A stretch of DNA of 64,000 nt from an uncultured Blautia sp. (GTDB lineage: Bacteria > Bacillota > Clostridia > Lachnospirales > Lachnospiraceae), in assembly GCA_900541985.1 (NCBI GenBank), contig UQLX01000004.1:1-64000 (forward strand). Direction: 5' to 3'. The notes below the pieces were generated by a model. The model made no database searches and was not told the DNA's origin. It saw nothing but the letters and a program-made list of their open reading frames with translations. This document shows, piece by piece, positions 9,535 to 19,090 of this stretch. The position numbers and the translations under genes are program-made. Position 1 is the first letter of the stretch, and every line of letters starts with the position of its first letter.

Positions 9535-9890
9535 TACGCAAGCAGACCGATAAGCCGGGTTATGTCGTTGGGTGATCATCTGTCTAGGCCGCCCGTTGCC
9601 GGACGGCTCAAGCGACCCACCTGAAAGCACGACGGGCCGCCGTATCGCTTTCTTTTCGGTCTTGCTTCAAATGGAGTTTACATGTGCCCGTTCTGTTACC
9701 ACAACGGCGGTAGTCTCTTACACTGCCTTTCCACCCTTACCTTCTGTAAAGAAGGCGGTTTATTTCTGTTGCACTGGTCTGGGAGTCACCTCCACCGGAC
9801 GTTATCCGGCATCCTGCCCTGTGAAGCCCGGACTTTCCTCGTCTGCACCCTTTCGTCTGTGCAGCCGCGATCACCTGGCCTGCTTGCGCA
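9535..9890 (-). ncRNA. rnpB: RNase P RNA, type A
   Basis: The catalytic RNA that cuts the 5' leader from pre-tRNAs. On the minus strand the 5' part contains the conserved GAGGAAAGTCCGGGC, followed by CAGGGCAGGATGCCGG; the 3' part ends with CATAACCCGGCTTAT. The termini pair as P1 (GCAAGCAG near 9881-9888 with CTGCTTGC near 9537-9544), which sets the ends to within a few bases. The overall organisation resembles the ancestral A type rather than the B type of Bacillus. It is flanked by its own promoter and terminator, and lies downstream of the kinase-like gene on the same strand. Confidence 0.93.
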
Positions 9891-9896
9891 AAAGCT

Positions 9897-9925
9897 ATTC
9901 TATCACGGTTTTAATGAGATGTAAA
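9897..9925 (-). promoter_or_regulatory. Promoter of rnpB
   Basis: TTTACA and TAGAAT on the minus strand with a 17-base spacer; the RNA 5' end inferred from P1 pairing lies about 8 bases beyond the -10 box. Confidence 0.75.
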
Positions 9926-9932
9926 GATTTTT

Positions 9933-11600
9933 CTATACATCAAAGCAGCTTCCCCCTACAAACTCTCTGAGAATGGAATTATGAGGCACATCCTCACTGG
10001 GAACTGCAACAAAATAATCAAAAAATTTCAAAAGCCGTTTGGCTTCCACATATTCCGGCTCTGTTTTTTCGATTCCGAAAAGGAGCGGCTCTGCATAGAG
10101 TTTCAGACAGGCAAGCTCATATACAAGAGCAGAATTGAACATCACATCTGCCTGCTCCTGGAAAGGAAAGATATTGGATTCCTCTCCCCTTCGGACAGAC
10201 GGCCATCTTGCAATGGTTTCCTTTGCAGAAATTCCTCTGGTACGGGCATCCCGGACGATCCGGCGGATCAAGCGTCCGTCTGTAGTCGGGATACGGTTAT
10301 GCTCATCTACATTCAGCTGCGTAAGGGCACTGATATATATTTTAAATTTATTATCTGTAGGAAGCGCATAGCTGAGCTTATCATTCAGACAATGGATTCC
10401 CTCGATCACAAGAACATCTTCCTTACCCAGCTGGAGAAAATCTCCCCTGTACTCTCTTTTGCCTGTTTTAAAATTATAAACCGGAAGTTCTACCCGCTCC
10501 CCTTTTAAAAGAGCAAGCATATCTTTATTAAACTGTTCCACATCAATTGCTTCCAGACATTCATAATTTTTTTCACCATATTCGTCCAGCGGTGTGTTAT
10601 CTCTGTCTACAAAATAATTATCCACTGCAATGGGATGCGGTTTCCTTCCATGAGCGGCAAGCTGAATACTGAGTCTGTGGGAAAAGGTTGTTTTTCCCGA
10701 AGAAGAGGGACCGGCGATCATTACAAATTTTTTGTTTCCTGTTTCACAGATTTTCCGTGCAATGTTGGAAATCTTTGCTTCCTGCAGCGCCTCCTGAACC
10801 AGGAGGATATTCCGGATCCCTTCTTTCGTAATCCGGTTATTCAGGTCTCCTACACAGGAGATGTTTAGTTTTTCCACCCACTCCTGTGATTCCTTCTGCA
10901 CACGGAATATTTTTTCCTCCGGCGCAAAAGGCGGGATCACATCCGGATGTCCACATTCCGGAAGTTCCAGCACAAAGCCCTCGTCGTAAAGCTTCAGATC
11001 AAAATACCGAAGATACCCCGTATGGTTTGCCATATAGCCGTAATAGTAATCCTCAAAGTTCCCAATCCTGTAAAGATTCACCCTGGAGCCTCTGCGATAC
11101 CGGAAAAGCTGTTCTTTGTCATACATTCTGTGCCTGCGGAACAGGGCGATCGCCTCATCTGTGCTGACAGACCGTTTTTCTATGGGGATCCGTTCCTCTG
11201 CCAGTTGATGCATCCGTGCTTTTACCTGATCAAGGAATCCCTGGTTGAGAACCGTACTTCCCTTCATGGTAAAATAATATCCGGATCCTACTGAATAATG
11301 GATCACAACATGATCGACATCATCTTTTCCGGCAACATCATAAATTGCCTTTAGAAGGAGCATACAGACGCTTCTTTTGTAAGTGCTGTGACCAATGTTG
11401 TCTTTTGTAGTCACAAACTCGATCTTACTGTCATATTTCAGTTTTTTGTGAAGTTCTTTTAATTTTCCATTAACCGTAACCAGGATCACCGGTGTCTCAG
11501 ACGATTTCTGATAAGGTTCCACAATTTCAGCAAAGCTGGTTCCCGCCGGATAGTCCCTGGATTCCCCCATAATTTCCACATTTACCGATTTCTGTCCCAT
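9933..11600 (-). CDS. Nucleoside (uridine) kinase-like protein with TGS and ThrRS-like N-terminal domains
   Basis: A 555-residue fusion. Residues 1-65 resemble a TGS (ubiquitin-like) domain; residues about 65-230 resemble the second accessory domain of threonyl-tRNA synthetase (HVVIHYSVGSGYYF...RIPIEKR...MANHTGYLRYFDL); the C-terminal half is a P-loop kinase of the uridine kinase/phosphoribulokinase family with GPSSSGKT at 297-304 and a DNYFVDR substrate loop. Such proteins are widespread in Clostridia and Thermotogae and are annotated as nucleoside kinases; the substrate is not proven by sequence. The start has GGAGGTAAGAGG upstream. It is followed directly by rnpB. The tRNA-synthetase-like part could mean a link to tRNA or amino-acid sensing, but that is speculation. 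Confidence 0.85.
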   Translation of the reverse strand: MGQKSVNVEIMGESRDYPAGTSFAEIVEPYQKSSETPVILVTVNGKLKELHKKLKYDSKIEFVTTKDNIGHSTYKRSVCMLLLKAIYDVAGKDDVDHVVIHYSVGSGYYFTMKGSTVLNQGFLDQVKARMHQLAEERIPIEKRSVSTDEAIALFRRHRMYDKEQLFRYRRGSRVNLYRIGNFEDYYYGYMANHTGYLRYFDLKLYDEGFVLELPECGHPDVIPPFAPEEKIFRVQKESQEWVEKLNISCVGDLNNRITKEGIRNILLVQEALQEAKISNIARKICETGNKKFVMIAGPSSSGKTTFSHRLSIQLAAHGRKPHPIAVDNYFVDRDNTPLDEYGEKNYECLEAIDVEQFNKDMLALLKGERVELPVYNFKTGKREYRGDFLQLGKEDVLVIEGIHCLNDKLSYALPTDNKFKIYISALTQLNVDEHNRIPTTDGRLIRRIVRDARTRGISAKETIARWPSVRRGEESNIFPFQEQADVMFNSALVYELACLKLYAEPLLFGIEKTEPEYVEAKRLLKFFDYFVAVPSEDVPHNSILREFVGGSCFDV

Positions 11601-11654
11601 TAAGCCTCTTACCTCCTGTCCTGCTTCAGCGCCCTAAGGCTTTTGAATTATGTT

Positions 11655-12437
11655 TTACAATAAAGTATATGGGCTTTCCACACGCGCACATGATACCATA
11701 AGCCCGGGAAAATCCTCTGTCAGCTTCTGTTTCATGGCCTCCATAAAAATATATTCCGTACCATAATGGCCGGCATCGATCACAGCAAGTCCCTGGGCTG
11801 CCGTATCAATTCCTGTATGATGGTCGATATCTCCGGTAATATAAACGTCTGCACCGTGCTTCATCACATCCGGGATCATGCTTTTGCCGCTGCCGGTACA
11901 GACAGCAGCCACTTCCACCTGCTGCTCCGGATCCCCGTAAATCCGCACATCCTGAAGCTCCAGCATCTGTTTTACAAAAAGCCCGCACTGACGCAGCGTC
12001 ATTTTTTCCGGAAGTCTGCCTACCCGGCCAAAGCCCTGTACGCCATTTTCATTTTCCACTGTCACAGAAAGTACCTTTCGATCCTGAAGCTGCAGAAAAT
12101 CTGCGCTTAAATCCGCCATTCCCATAACGTCATAATTTGTATGCATGGCAAAATACTGAATATCATGACGGATCAGGGAGAGAATTTTTCTTCCTGTAAA
12201 ATCATGATTATTGATTTTTTTCATTCCGCCAAAAATCACAGGATGATGTGTGATGATCATATCCGCACCTGCATCCAGTGCCTCGGCAAGTGTTTTTTCT
12301 GTCAGATCGAGAGCAAGGAACACATGGTGCACTTCCTTTTCATCATCGCCTACCAGAAGCCCCACATTGTCCCAGCTTTCTGCCATTTCAGCCGGATATC
12401 TTTTTTCCAGCCAGTCCGTCAGTTCTCTAACCTTCAT
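11655..12437 (-). CDS. Nif3-like dinuclear metal-centre protein (GTP cyclohydrolase I type 2 homologue)
   Basis: A 260-residue member of the NIF3/DUF34 family (PF01784), conserved hexameric proteins with a two-metal site. Metal-ligand motifs are present: ITHHPVIFGG near residues 60-70, MHTNYDVM near 100, and HYGTEYIFMEA near the C-terminus. The function is still debated. Its start overlaps the end of trmK by 11 bases and has no good ribosome site of its own, so it depends on coupling to trmK; the TrmK-Nif3 pairing is common in Firmicutes. It is the last gene of the dgt-dnaG-rpoD operon. Confidence 0.9.
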   Translation of the reverse strand: MKVRELTDWLEKRYPAEMAESWDNVGLLVGDDEKEVHHVFLALDLTEKTLAEALDAGADMIITHHPVIFGGMKKINNHDFTGRKILSLIRHDIQYFAMHTNYDVMGMADLSADFLQLQDRKVLSVTVENENGVQGFGRVGRLPEKMTLRQCGLFVKQMLELQDVRIYGDPEQQVEVAAVCTGSGKSMIPDVMKHGADVYITGDIDHHTGIDTAAQGLAVIDAGHYGTEYIFMEAMKQKLTEDFPGLMVSCARVESPYTLL

Positions 12438-13125
12438 ATCGTTCTAAAGCGGCAAGGATCAGCCGCCTTTCCTCCATGACTTCTTCTTTTCGCCGTACTG
12501 CCGCTTCTCTGCTTTCATCTCTGAGACGTTCAAGGATCTGGTCACGGATCCTCAGTTCCCGTTCCAGATACTGCCTGAGAACCGGATGTTTTTTTTCAAG
12601 AAGGAGCTTTCCGAATTCAAGTTCCTCGTCTTTCCATACCGGAACTTTGATACCGGCCGCAGCCTTCATGATAAAATAAAACTTTCCATCCTCCAGAACA
12701 CTGTTTTCTTCCATGATCTGGTATCCATTTGCAAACAGGAACCGACGCACATGGCCAATATCTGACTGCGGCTGAAGGATCAGTTCTTTAAAGCTGCGGA
12801 GAACTTCCTTTCCATCTGTCAGTATCCTCTCCATCAGAGGCCCTCCCATTCCGGCAATGACCAGTGTGTCACCTTCGCCTTCGCGGATTTCTCTGAGGCC
12901 GTCAGAAAGTCTTGTTTCTATGTATTTGCCAAGTCCATATTGTTCAATATGCTCCTGAGCCCTGGACAGAGGTCCTTTCCCCACATCAGCAGCAATTGCC
13001 GAAGGAATCTTCTGTTTCTGTATCAGGTTCACCGGCAGATATCCATGATCACAGCCCACATCTACCAGCCGGTTGCCTTCGGTCACCATTTCTGCAATCG
13101 CAGACAGTCTTAACGATAACTGCAT
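12427..13125 (-). CDS. trmK: tRNA (adenine(22)-N1)-methyltransferase
   Basis: Methylates N1 of adenine 22 in tRNAs, using S-adenosylmethionine. The 232-residue protein has the Rossmann methyltransferase motif I LVDVGCDHGYLPVNLI near residue 20, the TrmK-specific VIAGMGGPLMERIL motif near 90, and a C-terminal coiled helical domain rich in Arg/Glu, as in the family. AAGGAG precedes the ATG. It lies 11 bases after rpoD and overlaps nif3, the usual order in Clostridia and Bacilli. Confidence 0.93.
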   Translation of the reverse strand: MQLSLRLSAIAEMVTEGNRLVDVGCDHGYLPVNLIQKQKIPSAIAADVGKGPLSRAQEHIEQYGLGKYIETRLSDGLREIREGEGDTLVIAGMGGPLMERILTDGKEVLRSFKELILQPQSDIGHVRRFLFANGYQIMEENSVLEDGKFYFIMKAAAGIKVPVWKDEELEFGKLLLEKKHPVLRQYLERELRIRDQILERLRDESREAAVRRKEEVMEERRLILAALERYEG

Positions 13126-13136
13126 GTTTCTGCTCC

Positions 13137-14261
13137 TTAATCCAGATAATCCTTCAGCTTACGGCTACGGCTCGGATGACGGAGTTTGCGGAGTGCTTTT
13201 GCTTCGATCTGACGGATACGTTCTCTTGTTACATTGAATTCCTTACCAACCTCCTCCAGAGTACGGGCACGTCCATCGTCCAGACCAAAACGAAGGCGGA
13301 GAACCTTCTGCTCTCTTTCTGTAAGTGTCCCAAGCACCTCGATCAGCTGTTCTTTCAAAAGCGTAAATGCTGCCGCATCTGCCGGTACCGGTACATTGTC
13401 GTCCTGGATAAAGTCACCCAGATGGCTGTCTTCTTCTTCACCAATCGGAGTTTCCAGTGATACCGGCTCCTGAGAGATCTTCAGGATCTCACGCACACGC
13501 TCCACTGACATATCCATTTCCTCTGCGATCTCCTCCGGGGAAGGCTCACGGCCCAGTTCCTGAAGAAGCTGGCGGGAAACACGAATCAGCTTATTAATAG
13601 TTTCCACCATATGGACCGGAATACGGATGGTACGCGCCTGATCGGCAATGGCTCTGGTGATCGCCTGACGGATCCACCATGTAGCATAGGTACTGAATTT
13701 ATAGCCTTTTCGATAATCAAATTTTTCTACTGCCTTGATCAGGCCCAGATTTCCCTCCTGGATCAGGTCAAGGAACAACATTCCTCTTCCCACATAACGT
13801 TTTGCAATGCTGACAACAAGACGGAGGTTTGCTTCTGCAAGACGTTTTTTTGCTTCCTCGTCCCCTTCTTCCATTCTCTGAGCAAGTTCAATCTCCTCAT
13901 CTGCGGTAAGAAGACTGACTTTACCGATCTCCTTCAGATACATGCGGACCGGATCCTCAATGCTGACGCCTTCCGGAACAGACAGATCGATCTTGTCAAG
14001 CTCTACCTCTTCCTCATCGTCCAGTTTATCAATGTCCATGTCATCATCAAGGATCAGCTCCTCGTCATTTCCCGTAATGCGGAGTACATCGACTCCACTT
14101 GCCTCGAGAAAATCAAACACCTTCTCCATCTGCTCTACTTCCAGATGCTGATCTTTAAAGAAGTCGTTGATCTCCTGATATTCCAGTACATTTTTTTTCT
14201 TTTTTGCAAGCTCCAGAAGTTCTACCAGTTTCTCACTGAATTTACCCATATTCATTTCCAT
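13137..14261 (-). CDS. rpoD: RNA polymerase primary sigma factor (SigA/RpoD)
   Basis: Main vegetative sigma factor directing RNA polymerase to promoters of the TTGACA/TATAAT type, which fits the promoters seen in this window. At 374 residues it has a short region 1.1, region 1.2 ([20 protein letters not shown]), the nearly invariant region 2 ([19 protein letters not shown], then [10 protein letters not shown]), region 3, and region 4 with the helix-turn-helix [20 protein letters not shown]. Nothing is missing. It sits between dnaG and trmK, the macromolecular synthesis operon arrangement. The acidic linker around residues 65-85 is typical for Firmicutes. Confidence 0.97.
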   Translation of the reverse strand: MEMNMGKFSEKLVELLELAKKKKNVLEYQEINDFFKDQHLEVEQMEKVFDFLEASGVDVLRITGNDEELILDDDMDIDKLDDEEEVELDKIDLSVPEGVSIEDPVRMYLKEIGKVSLLTADEEIELAQRMEEGDEEAKKRLAEANLRLVVSIAKRYVGRGMLFLDLIQEGNLGLIKAVEKFDYRKGYKFSTYATWWIRQAITRAIADQARTIRIPVHMVETINKLIRVSRQLLQELGREPSPEEIAEEMDMSVERVREILKISQEPVSLETPIGEEEDSHLGDFIQDDNVPVPADAAAFTLLKEQLIEVLGTLTEREQKVLRLRFGLDDGRARTLEEVGKEFNVTRERIRQIEAKALRKLRHPSRSRKLKDYLD

Positions 14262-14300
14262 AGGTGCTTAATCCCTCCATATAGTGTTTATATTTTGTCC

Positions 14301-16097
14301 TTATTCAAAAGAAATATGCAGTTCCCGGCGTTTTCTGCCAAGATCCTCCAGTTCTTTTTTTGCTTTTACAAGCTCCTGCAGTCCCTGCAGATCCGTCGGA
14401 TCCCAGTTTCTGTTTTTTTCTGCAAGGCTTTCCTGTTTGATCCGAAGAAGTGTATCTGCAAAAGCTCTGTCCTGCTCCTGCTGGTTTTCCAGATGGATCG
14501 TGGCATTAAAAAGAGATGCCACTTCTCTCTGCTCTTCACTGTCCGGAAAACTGTTCAGAAGCCGGGCCGGGTTCACATCCCCCTCTTCCCTCTGCCGAAA
14601 CAGCATCTGCGCCACCTCCCGGTAGAGAGGTACTACAAAGTCCTCCGGCGTAAGGTATTGTGCTACTTTATCAAAAATACCGGGGTAGGTCACAAGCCAG
14701 GTCAGCATCAGCTTCTGAGAGGTATCCGAAGCCGAATCCCGCTTCTTCTTTTCGGAATATGATGCTTTTGGCTGTATACGCTGTTCTGCCGCAGTACCCT
14801 TTAATGCCAGCGTATTTACCCTTTTTCTCAGATCTTCACTGCTGATACCATATCGTCCTCTGTATAATTTTACAATGGCGTCAATGTAAAGATTTCGTTC
14901 CAGTTCATCATTAAGCTCCAGAAGCATTTCCGCGCATCTTTCAAAAAAACGGTTCTGTCCCTGCGGCTCATCCATTGCAAACTCATTTTCTGCAACACTG
15001 ACCCGAAACAAAAAGCTGTCCTTCGCTTCATTCAGTCTTTTTTCAAATGCCTCCGGCCCCATATTTTTAATAAATTCATCCGGATCCTTATAGGGTTTCA
15101 GGCTTACCACCCTGGAATTCACTCCCGCTTCCCGGAGAATGGGGATTCCCCGGAGTGCCGCCCGGACTCCTGCTTCATCACTGTCATAAAGAAGCAGAAC
15201 CTCCTGTGTATACCGTTTCAGAAGACTGGCATGCCCGGAAGTCAGCGCCGTTCCAAGAGAAGCCACTGCATTGGTAAAGCCCGCCTGATGCATGGCGATC
15301 ACATCCATATACCCCTCACAGAGAATCAGAAACTTCCGTCTGGTTGTCCGTGCTATATTCAGCCCATAAAGATTCCGGCTTTTATCAAAAATCTTTGTCT
15401 CAGGAGAATTCAGATACTTGGGCTTTGCATCTCCCATGACTCTTCCTCCAAAACCGATCACACGGTTATTTACATCCATGATGGGAAAAATCACACGATT
15501 CCAGAATTTGTCATACATACCATGGCGCTCATCCACATTAAACAGCCCGGATTCCCGCAGCAGTTCATCCTGATACCCCTTCGACTTCAGGAAGCGGTAC
15601 AGACCGCCACCGCCCCTGTCTGAATATCCCAACCCGAATTTTCTCATGGTTTCTTCACTTAGACCACGGTTTTTCAGGTACTCATATCCTTTCTGTCCCT
15701 TATCTGTGCGAAGCTGGTAATAAAAGAACTGCGCCGCCTGTTTATGGATATCCAGAAGCTCCGCCTTCTCCTGTGCTTTCTGCCGCACCTCTCGGGAATA
15801 CTCAATCTTTGGCAGTTCCACCCCGGCCCGGTCAGCCAGATGCTTCAGTGCTTCTCCAAAGGTATAATTTTCATATTCCATAATAAAGTTGAATACATTT
15901 CCTCCTGCTCCGCATCCGAAGCAATAATACATCTGCTTGCCGGGCGTCACGGAAAAGGATGGTGTTTTTTCATTATGAAAAGGGCACAACCCAAAGTAAG
16001 AGCTTCCCTTTCTTGTAAGTTTTACATATTGGGATACTACGTCTACAATATCATTTTTGCTTCGTACTTCCTCAATGATATCGTCTGAATAGCGCAT
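14301..16097 (-). CDS. dnaG: DNA primase
   Basis: Synthesises RNA primers at the replication fork. The 598-residue protein starts with the zinc domain, ligands C38-H41-C59-C62 (LCPFHNEK...YYCFGCGAGG), continues with the catalytic TOPRIM domain (ILCEGYMDVIAMHQ and LLYDSDEAG), and ends with a helical DnaB-interacting domain. An ATG two codons earlier is open but sits directly on the GGAGG; the chosen one has six-base spacing. It is 40 bases upstream of rpoD and 19 bases below dgt. Confidence 0.96.
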   Translation of the reverse strand: MRYSDDIIEEVRSKNDIVDVVSQYVKLTRKGSSYFGLCPFHNEKTPSFSVTPGKQMYYCFGCGAGGNVFNFIMEYENYTFGEALKHLADRAGVELPKIEYSREVRQKAQEKAELLDIHKQAAQFFYYQLRTDKGQKGYEYLKNRGLSEETMRKFGLGYSDRGGGGLYRFLKSKGYQDELLRESGLFNVDERHGMYDKFWNRVIFPIMDVNNRVIGFGGRVMGDAKPKYLNSPETKIFDKSRNLYGLNIARTTRRKFLILCEGYMDVIAMHQAGFTNAVASLGTALTSGHASLLKRYTQEVLLLYDSDEAGVRAALRGIPILREAGVNSRVVSLKPYKDPDEFIKNMGPEAFEKRLNEAKDSFLFRVSVAENEFAMDEPQGQNRFFERCAEMLLELNDELERNLYIDAIVKLYRGRYGISSEDLRKRVNTLALKGTAAEQRIQPKASYSEKKKRDSASDTSQKLMLTWLVTYPGIFDKVAQYLTPEDFVVPLYREVAQMLFRQREEGDVNPARLLNSFPDSEEQREVASLFNATIHLENQQEQDRAFADTLLRIKQESLAEKNRNWDPTDLQGLQELVKAKKELEDLGRKRRELHISFE

Positions 16098-16116
16098 AGA
16101 CATCCTCCTCTGTTTT

Positions 16117-17124
16117 TTAATAACTCTCCCAGGACTGAGGGATAAAAAGCTCCCTGAATTTTGCTATGGAATACTGATCTGTCATTCCGGAAAGATAATC
16201 ACAGACCACCCGATCCATTGTCTCTCCCTTCATAAGAAGCTCCCTGTATTCTCTGGACATCGCCTCGGGATGGAGAATATAATACCGGTAAAGCTCCTTC
16301 AGCATATCGATTGCCTTCTTTTCCTCGCGTTTGGCTCCATGGTTATTATAAACACTCCGGAACATCAGCTCCCGGAGTTCCATTAAAGCCTCCTGAATCT
16401 CATCTGACATCTGTATGCCGTCTTTATCCAAACTGTTTTCTATAATATCATGCACAAAAGTATTCAGTCTCTCTCTTGTGGTATATCCCAGAAGTATACG
16501 CATCGTAACAGGAATATCATCCTCTGTAATGATCCCTGCCCTCTGTGCATCATCCATATCATGATGGAGATATGCAATTTTATCAGAATACCTCACTACC
16601 TGTCCTTCCAGGGTCATGGGACTGCCGCTGGTACGATGGTTCAGTATCCCGTCAATCACTTCCCAGGTAAGATTCAGGCCCTCCCCGTTTTTTTCCAGAA
16701 CCTGTACCACTCGCGCGCTCTGCCGGTAGTGTGCAAAACCTCCCGGGCTGATCTCATTCAGAGCTCTCTCTCCTGCATGTCCAAAAGGCGTATGTCCCAG
16801 ATCATGTCCCAGAGCAATGGCTTCCACCAGATCTTCGTTCAGCCTCAATGCTTTCGCAATGGTACGGGCAATCTGAGAAACCTCCAATGTATGAGTCAGA
16901 CGATTTCTGTAATGATCCCCCTGAGGCGCAAGAAACACCTGAGTCTTATCCTTCAATCTGCGAAACGCTTTACTGTGAAGGATACGGTCTCTGTCTCGCT
17001 GATACACCGTGCGTACATCACATTCCTCCTCCGGCTTTTCTCTTCCCCTGGAATAAATGCTGTGGGAGGCATGGGGGCTTAAAAGCTCCAGTTCTCTCTG
17101 TTCCATTTTTTCTCTGATATTCAT
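16117..17124 (-). CDS. dgt: Deoxyguanosinetriphosphate triphosphohydrolase-like HD protein
   Basis: Belongs to the dGTPase subfamily of HD hydrolases, which cut dNTPs to deoxynucleoside and triphosphate. Metal-binding residues are visible in NRLTHTLEVSQIAR and in ALGHDLGHTPFGHAGE, with the final Asp in VRYSDKIAYLHHD. At 335 residues it matches the short, Firmicutes-type dGTPase-like proteins. GGAGG eight bases upstream of the ATG decides the start; the ORF is open five codons earlier from a GTG that lies inside the ribosome site. It heads the dgt-dnaG-rpoD-trmK-nif3 operon. A TATAAT lies at about 17164-17169 on the same strand but no good -35 box was seen. Confidence 0.93.
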   Translation of the reverse strand: MNIREKMEQRELELLSPHASHSIYSRGREKPEEECDVRTVYQRDRDRILHSKAFRRLKDKTQVFLAPQGDHYRNRLTHTLEVSQIARTIAKALRLNEDLVEAIALGHDLGHTPFGHAGERALNEISPGGFAHYRQSARVVQVLEKNGEGLNLTWEVIDGILNHRTSGSPMTLEGQVVRYSDKIAYLHHDMDDAQRAGIITEDDIPVTMRILLGYTTRERLNTFVHDIIENSLDKDGIQMSDEIQEALMELRELMFRSVYNNHGAKREEKKAIDMLKELYRYYILHPEAMSREYRELLMKGETMDRVVCDYLSGMTDQYSIAKFRELFIPQSWESY

Positions 17125-17265
17125 AGGCAATTCCTCCACAGACTGACAAAATACCTCTTATTAATTATATTCTACACAAAGTCTCAAATTCCTCTTTTTT
17201 TCAAAAAATAATAGTAGATGGATATTTTTCCTGATATGGAAGAAAGTTTTTTAGACATAAAAAAA

Positions 17266-17350
17266 TGCGGAAGATGGGACTTGAACCCACACGAGCGCAT
17301 TGCTCACAAGATCCTTAGTCTTGCTCGTCTGCCAGTTCCGACACTTCCGC
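17266..17350 (-). tRNA. tRNA-Leu (anticodon AAG), copy 1
   Basis: An 85-nt class II tRNA with acceptor stem GCGGAAG/CTTCCGC, discriminator A, long variable arm, and anticodon stem CAAGA/TCTTG enclosing loop CTAAGGA, giving anticodon AAG (Leu, codon CUU). CCA is not encoded. A T-rich stretch follows directly. Confidence 0.93.
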
Positions 17351-17399
17351 ATATCGCATTTCTTCGGGATTCTTTTGTTTCTCCCTCGCGACGAATTGT

Positions 17400-17428
17400 A
17401 GTATATCAAACTTCCCGTATAAAGTCAA
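17400..17428 (-). promoter_or_regulatory. Promoter of tRNA-Leu copy 1
   Basis: TTGACT and TATACT with a 17-base spacer on the minus strand; the leader up to the tRNA is about 50 bases and almost identical to that of copy 2. Confidence 0.75.
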
Positions 17429-17484
17429 CACCTTTTTTAAACTTTTTTATTTTTTCACCGTTTTATTTTTTTTATAAAGAAAAA

Positions 17485-17518
17485 GCCCGGAAACACTGTA
17501 TTTACAGCATCTCCGGGA
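17485..17518 (-). terminator. Intrinsic terminator after tRNA-Leu copy 2
   Basis: Minus-strand hairpin with outer stem CCCGGA/TCCGGG and inner stem CTGTA/TACAG, followed by CTTTTTCTTT. It separates the two tRNA units. Confidence 0.7.
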
Positions 17519-17530
17519 TAAATAAAAAAA

Positions 17531-17615
17531 TGCGGAAGATGGGACTTGAACCCACACGAGCGCATTGCTCACAAGATCCTTAGTCTTGCTCGTCTGCCAG
17601 TTCCGACACTTCCGC
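17531..17615 (-). tRNA. tRNA-Leu (anticodon AAG), copy 2
   Basis: Identical over all 85 nt to the copy at 17266-17350, with the same structure and anticodon loop. The upstream ~55 bases are also nearly identical (a few substitutions), so the duplicated unit includes leader and promoter core. Confidence 0.93.
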
Positions 17616-17664
17616 ATATCGCATTTCTTTGGGATTCTTTTATTTCTCCCTCGCGACGAATTGT

Positions 17665-17693
17665 AGTATATCAAAACCGGCAGATAAAGTCAA
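17665..17693 (-). promoter_or_regulatory. Promoter of tRNA-Leu copy 2
   Basis: TTGACT and TATACT, 17-base spacer. The boxes are the same as for copy 1 while the spacer differs at several positions, showing that the duplication is not very recent. Confidence 0.75.
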
Positions 17694-17750
17694 TAGGTTT
17701 TTTTAATTTTTATATTTTTCATGAATATTTTATTACTTTCAATTTTTTCT

Positions 17751-19037
17751 TCAGTTCAACTCTGCAATCCTGCTTACAGCTACATATATTTCCTGAAGCT
17801 TATACCAGGTAGCATAATCCGTAATTCCTGTCCGGGGCAGCCCGAATATACTCTGAAATTCTTTTACTGCATCTGCGGTCTTCTGTCCATAAATCCCATC
17901 GGCGCTGATTCTGGGAATCGCAGGATATGCCTGTGCAATCCCGTTGATCTGTTCCTGAAGCTGCCGCACTTTGATTCCTGTAGAGCCTAAATTCAGATCG
18001 TATCCCGGCCAGGAAGAAGGAATCCCTGAAATCTCTTCCGCCACATTAATATACATATCATTCCCATAAAAATACCGCAAAATCTCGATCGGTGAATAGC
18101 CCTGATCTCCAAGCGACTTACTTCCCCACTGTGTCATCCATCCCCTGTCACGGCACTGGACCTGACGGCCATCACAGTACTGTGTGAGAATCGGCTGCCG
18201 CACATCCGGCCTGGACAGATAGTTTTCAAAAAGTTCGTCTACAATATCTGAAATACTATCAAACACATTTCTCCCGTAAATCCATTTATGATCGTATGCA
18301 GTAGAGGAAGTGACCGTAAAATCATATCCTTTATTTCTGTACCATTCTGTATAAACACGGTTTAAAGTAAAGGACATGATCGCCAGCACATTTGCCCGGA
18401 TAGTATCTGCCGGCCAGGTTGCGTATATCTCACTGCTTGCCACATTTTTTATATAGTCCTTATATCGCACATAGTAATCCTGAGCAGAACGATCCCCTAC
18501 CGGTCCGTCATGAACCACCACATATTCCGGGATCACCACTTTACTCAGGACAATCTCTCCGGTTTCGCTTACTGTCTTTATCTCTGACTCCGGATTTTTG
18601 GGAGGATACTCTCCAAAAAGGGTATGCGGACCGATCACAATGCGGCTAAACTCCTGTTGAGACTGAAATTTCAGACGGACCGGCTGTTGTGCCAGTACAT
18701 CAGGCAGAACCTCCGTACCGGCGATTTCCTCCTGTTCAAATCCTTCTGCCTGGATCTGCACAGTATATTCTGCATAGGGCTGTTCCTCAGATGGCTGCAT
18801 ACTGTATTCCAGCGGCGGCGCTTTTAAATCCAGTACCGGAGTCTGACCAGAGGAATCTGTCCGCACTTCCTCCAGAGTACTGTCCGGTACCCCTGTATAA
18901 GAAATCCTCACAAGAGCATTTTCTACCGGTCGGGTTCCATCTTCCGTAAAAACCGTAACCTGCAGTTTTCCCTGCCCGGTCTGTTCCTGCTGTATTTTCA
19001 TCAAAGAATTATTTCTGACGGGATATGTCTGATACAT
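17751..19037 (-). CDS. SpoIID/LytB-like cell-wall protein with C-terminal peptidoglycan-binding domain
   Basis: A 428-residue protein. Residues about 20-110 form a carboxypeptidase-regulatory-like beta domain (KLQVTVFTEDGTRPVENALV); residues about 165-330 resemble SpoIID-type lytic enzymes (YIKNVASSEIYATWPADTIRANVLAIMS and later CDGRQVQCRDRGWMTQWGS); the last ~70 residues are a PG_binding_1 repeat (VRQLQEQING...ISADGIYGQKTADAVKEFQ). No signal peptide is obvious, so export is uncertain. The ORF is open from an ATG at 19091 that overlaps the previous stop by one base, but GGGAG six bases before the ATG at 19037 makes the latter more likely. It follows the phosphodiester glycosidase gene and probably acts with it at the wall. 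Enzymatic activity is not shown by motif alone. Confidence 0.72.
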   Translation of the reverse strand: MYQTYPVRNNSLMKIQQEQTGQGKLQVTVFTEDGTRPVENALVRISYTGVPDSTLEEVRTDSSGQTPVLDLKAPPLEYSMQPSEEQPYAEYTVQIQAEGFEQEEIAGTEVLPDVLAQQPVRLKFQSQQEFSRIVIGPHTLFGEYPPKNPESEIKTVSETGEIVLSKVVIPEYVVVHDGPVGDRSAQDYYVRYKDYIKNVASSEIYATWPADTIRANVLAIMSFTLNRVYTEWYRNKGYDFTVTSSTAYDHKWIYGRNVFDSISDIVDELFENYLSRPDVRQPILTQYCDGRQVQCRDRGWMTQWGSKSLGDQGYSPIEILRYFYGNDMYINVAEEISGIPSSWPGYDLNLGSTGIKVRQLQEQINGIAQAYPAIPRISADGIYGQKTADAVKEFQSIFGLPRTGITDYATWYKLQEIYVAVSRIAELN

Positions 19038-19090
19038 GCCGTTCTCCCAGAATAACCTTACAGGATTGTATGCCGTATATCTGAAAAACA

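Noticed and set aside
13942..14151. Ser-rich plus-strand frame inside rpoD
   Set aside because: A shadow of the acidic Glu/Asp codons of region 1 of the sigma factor.
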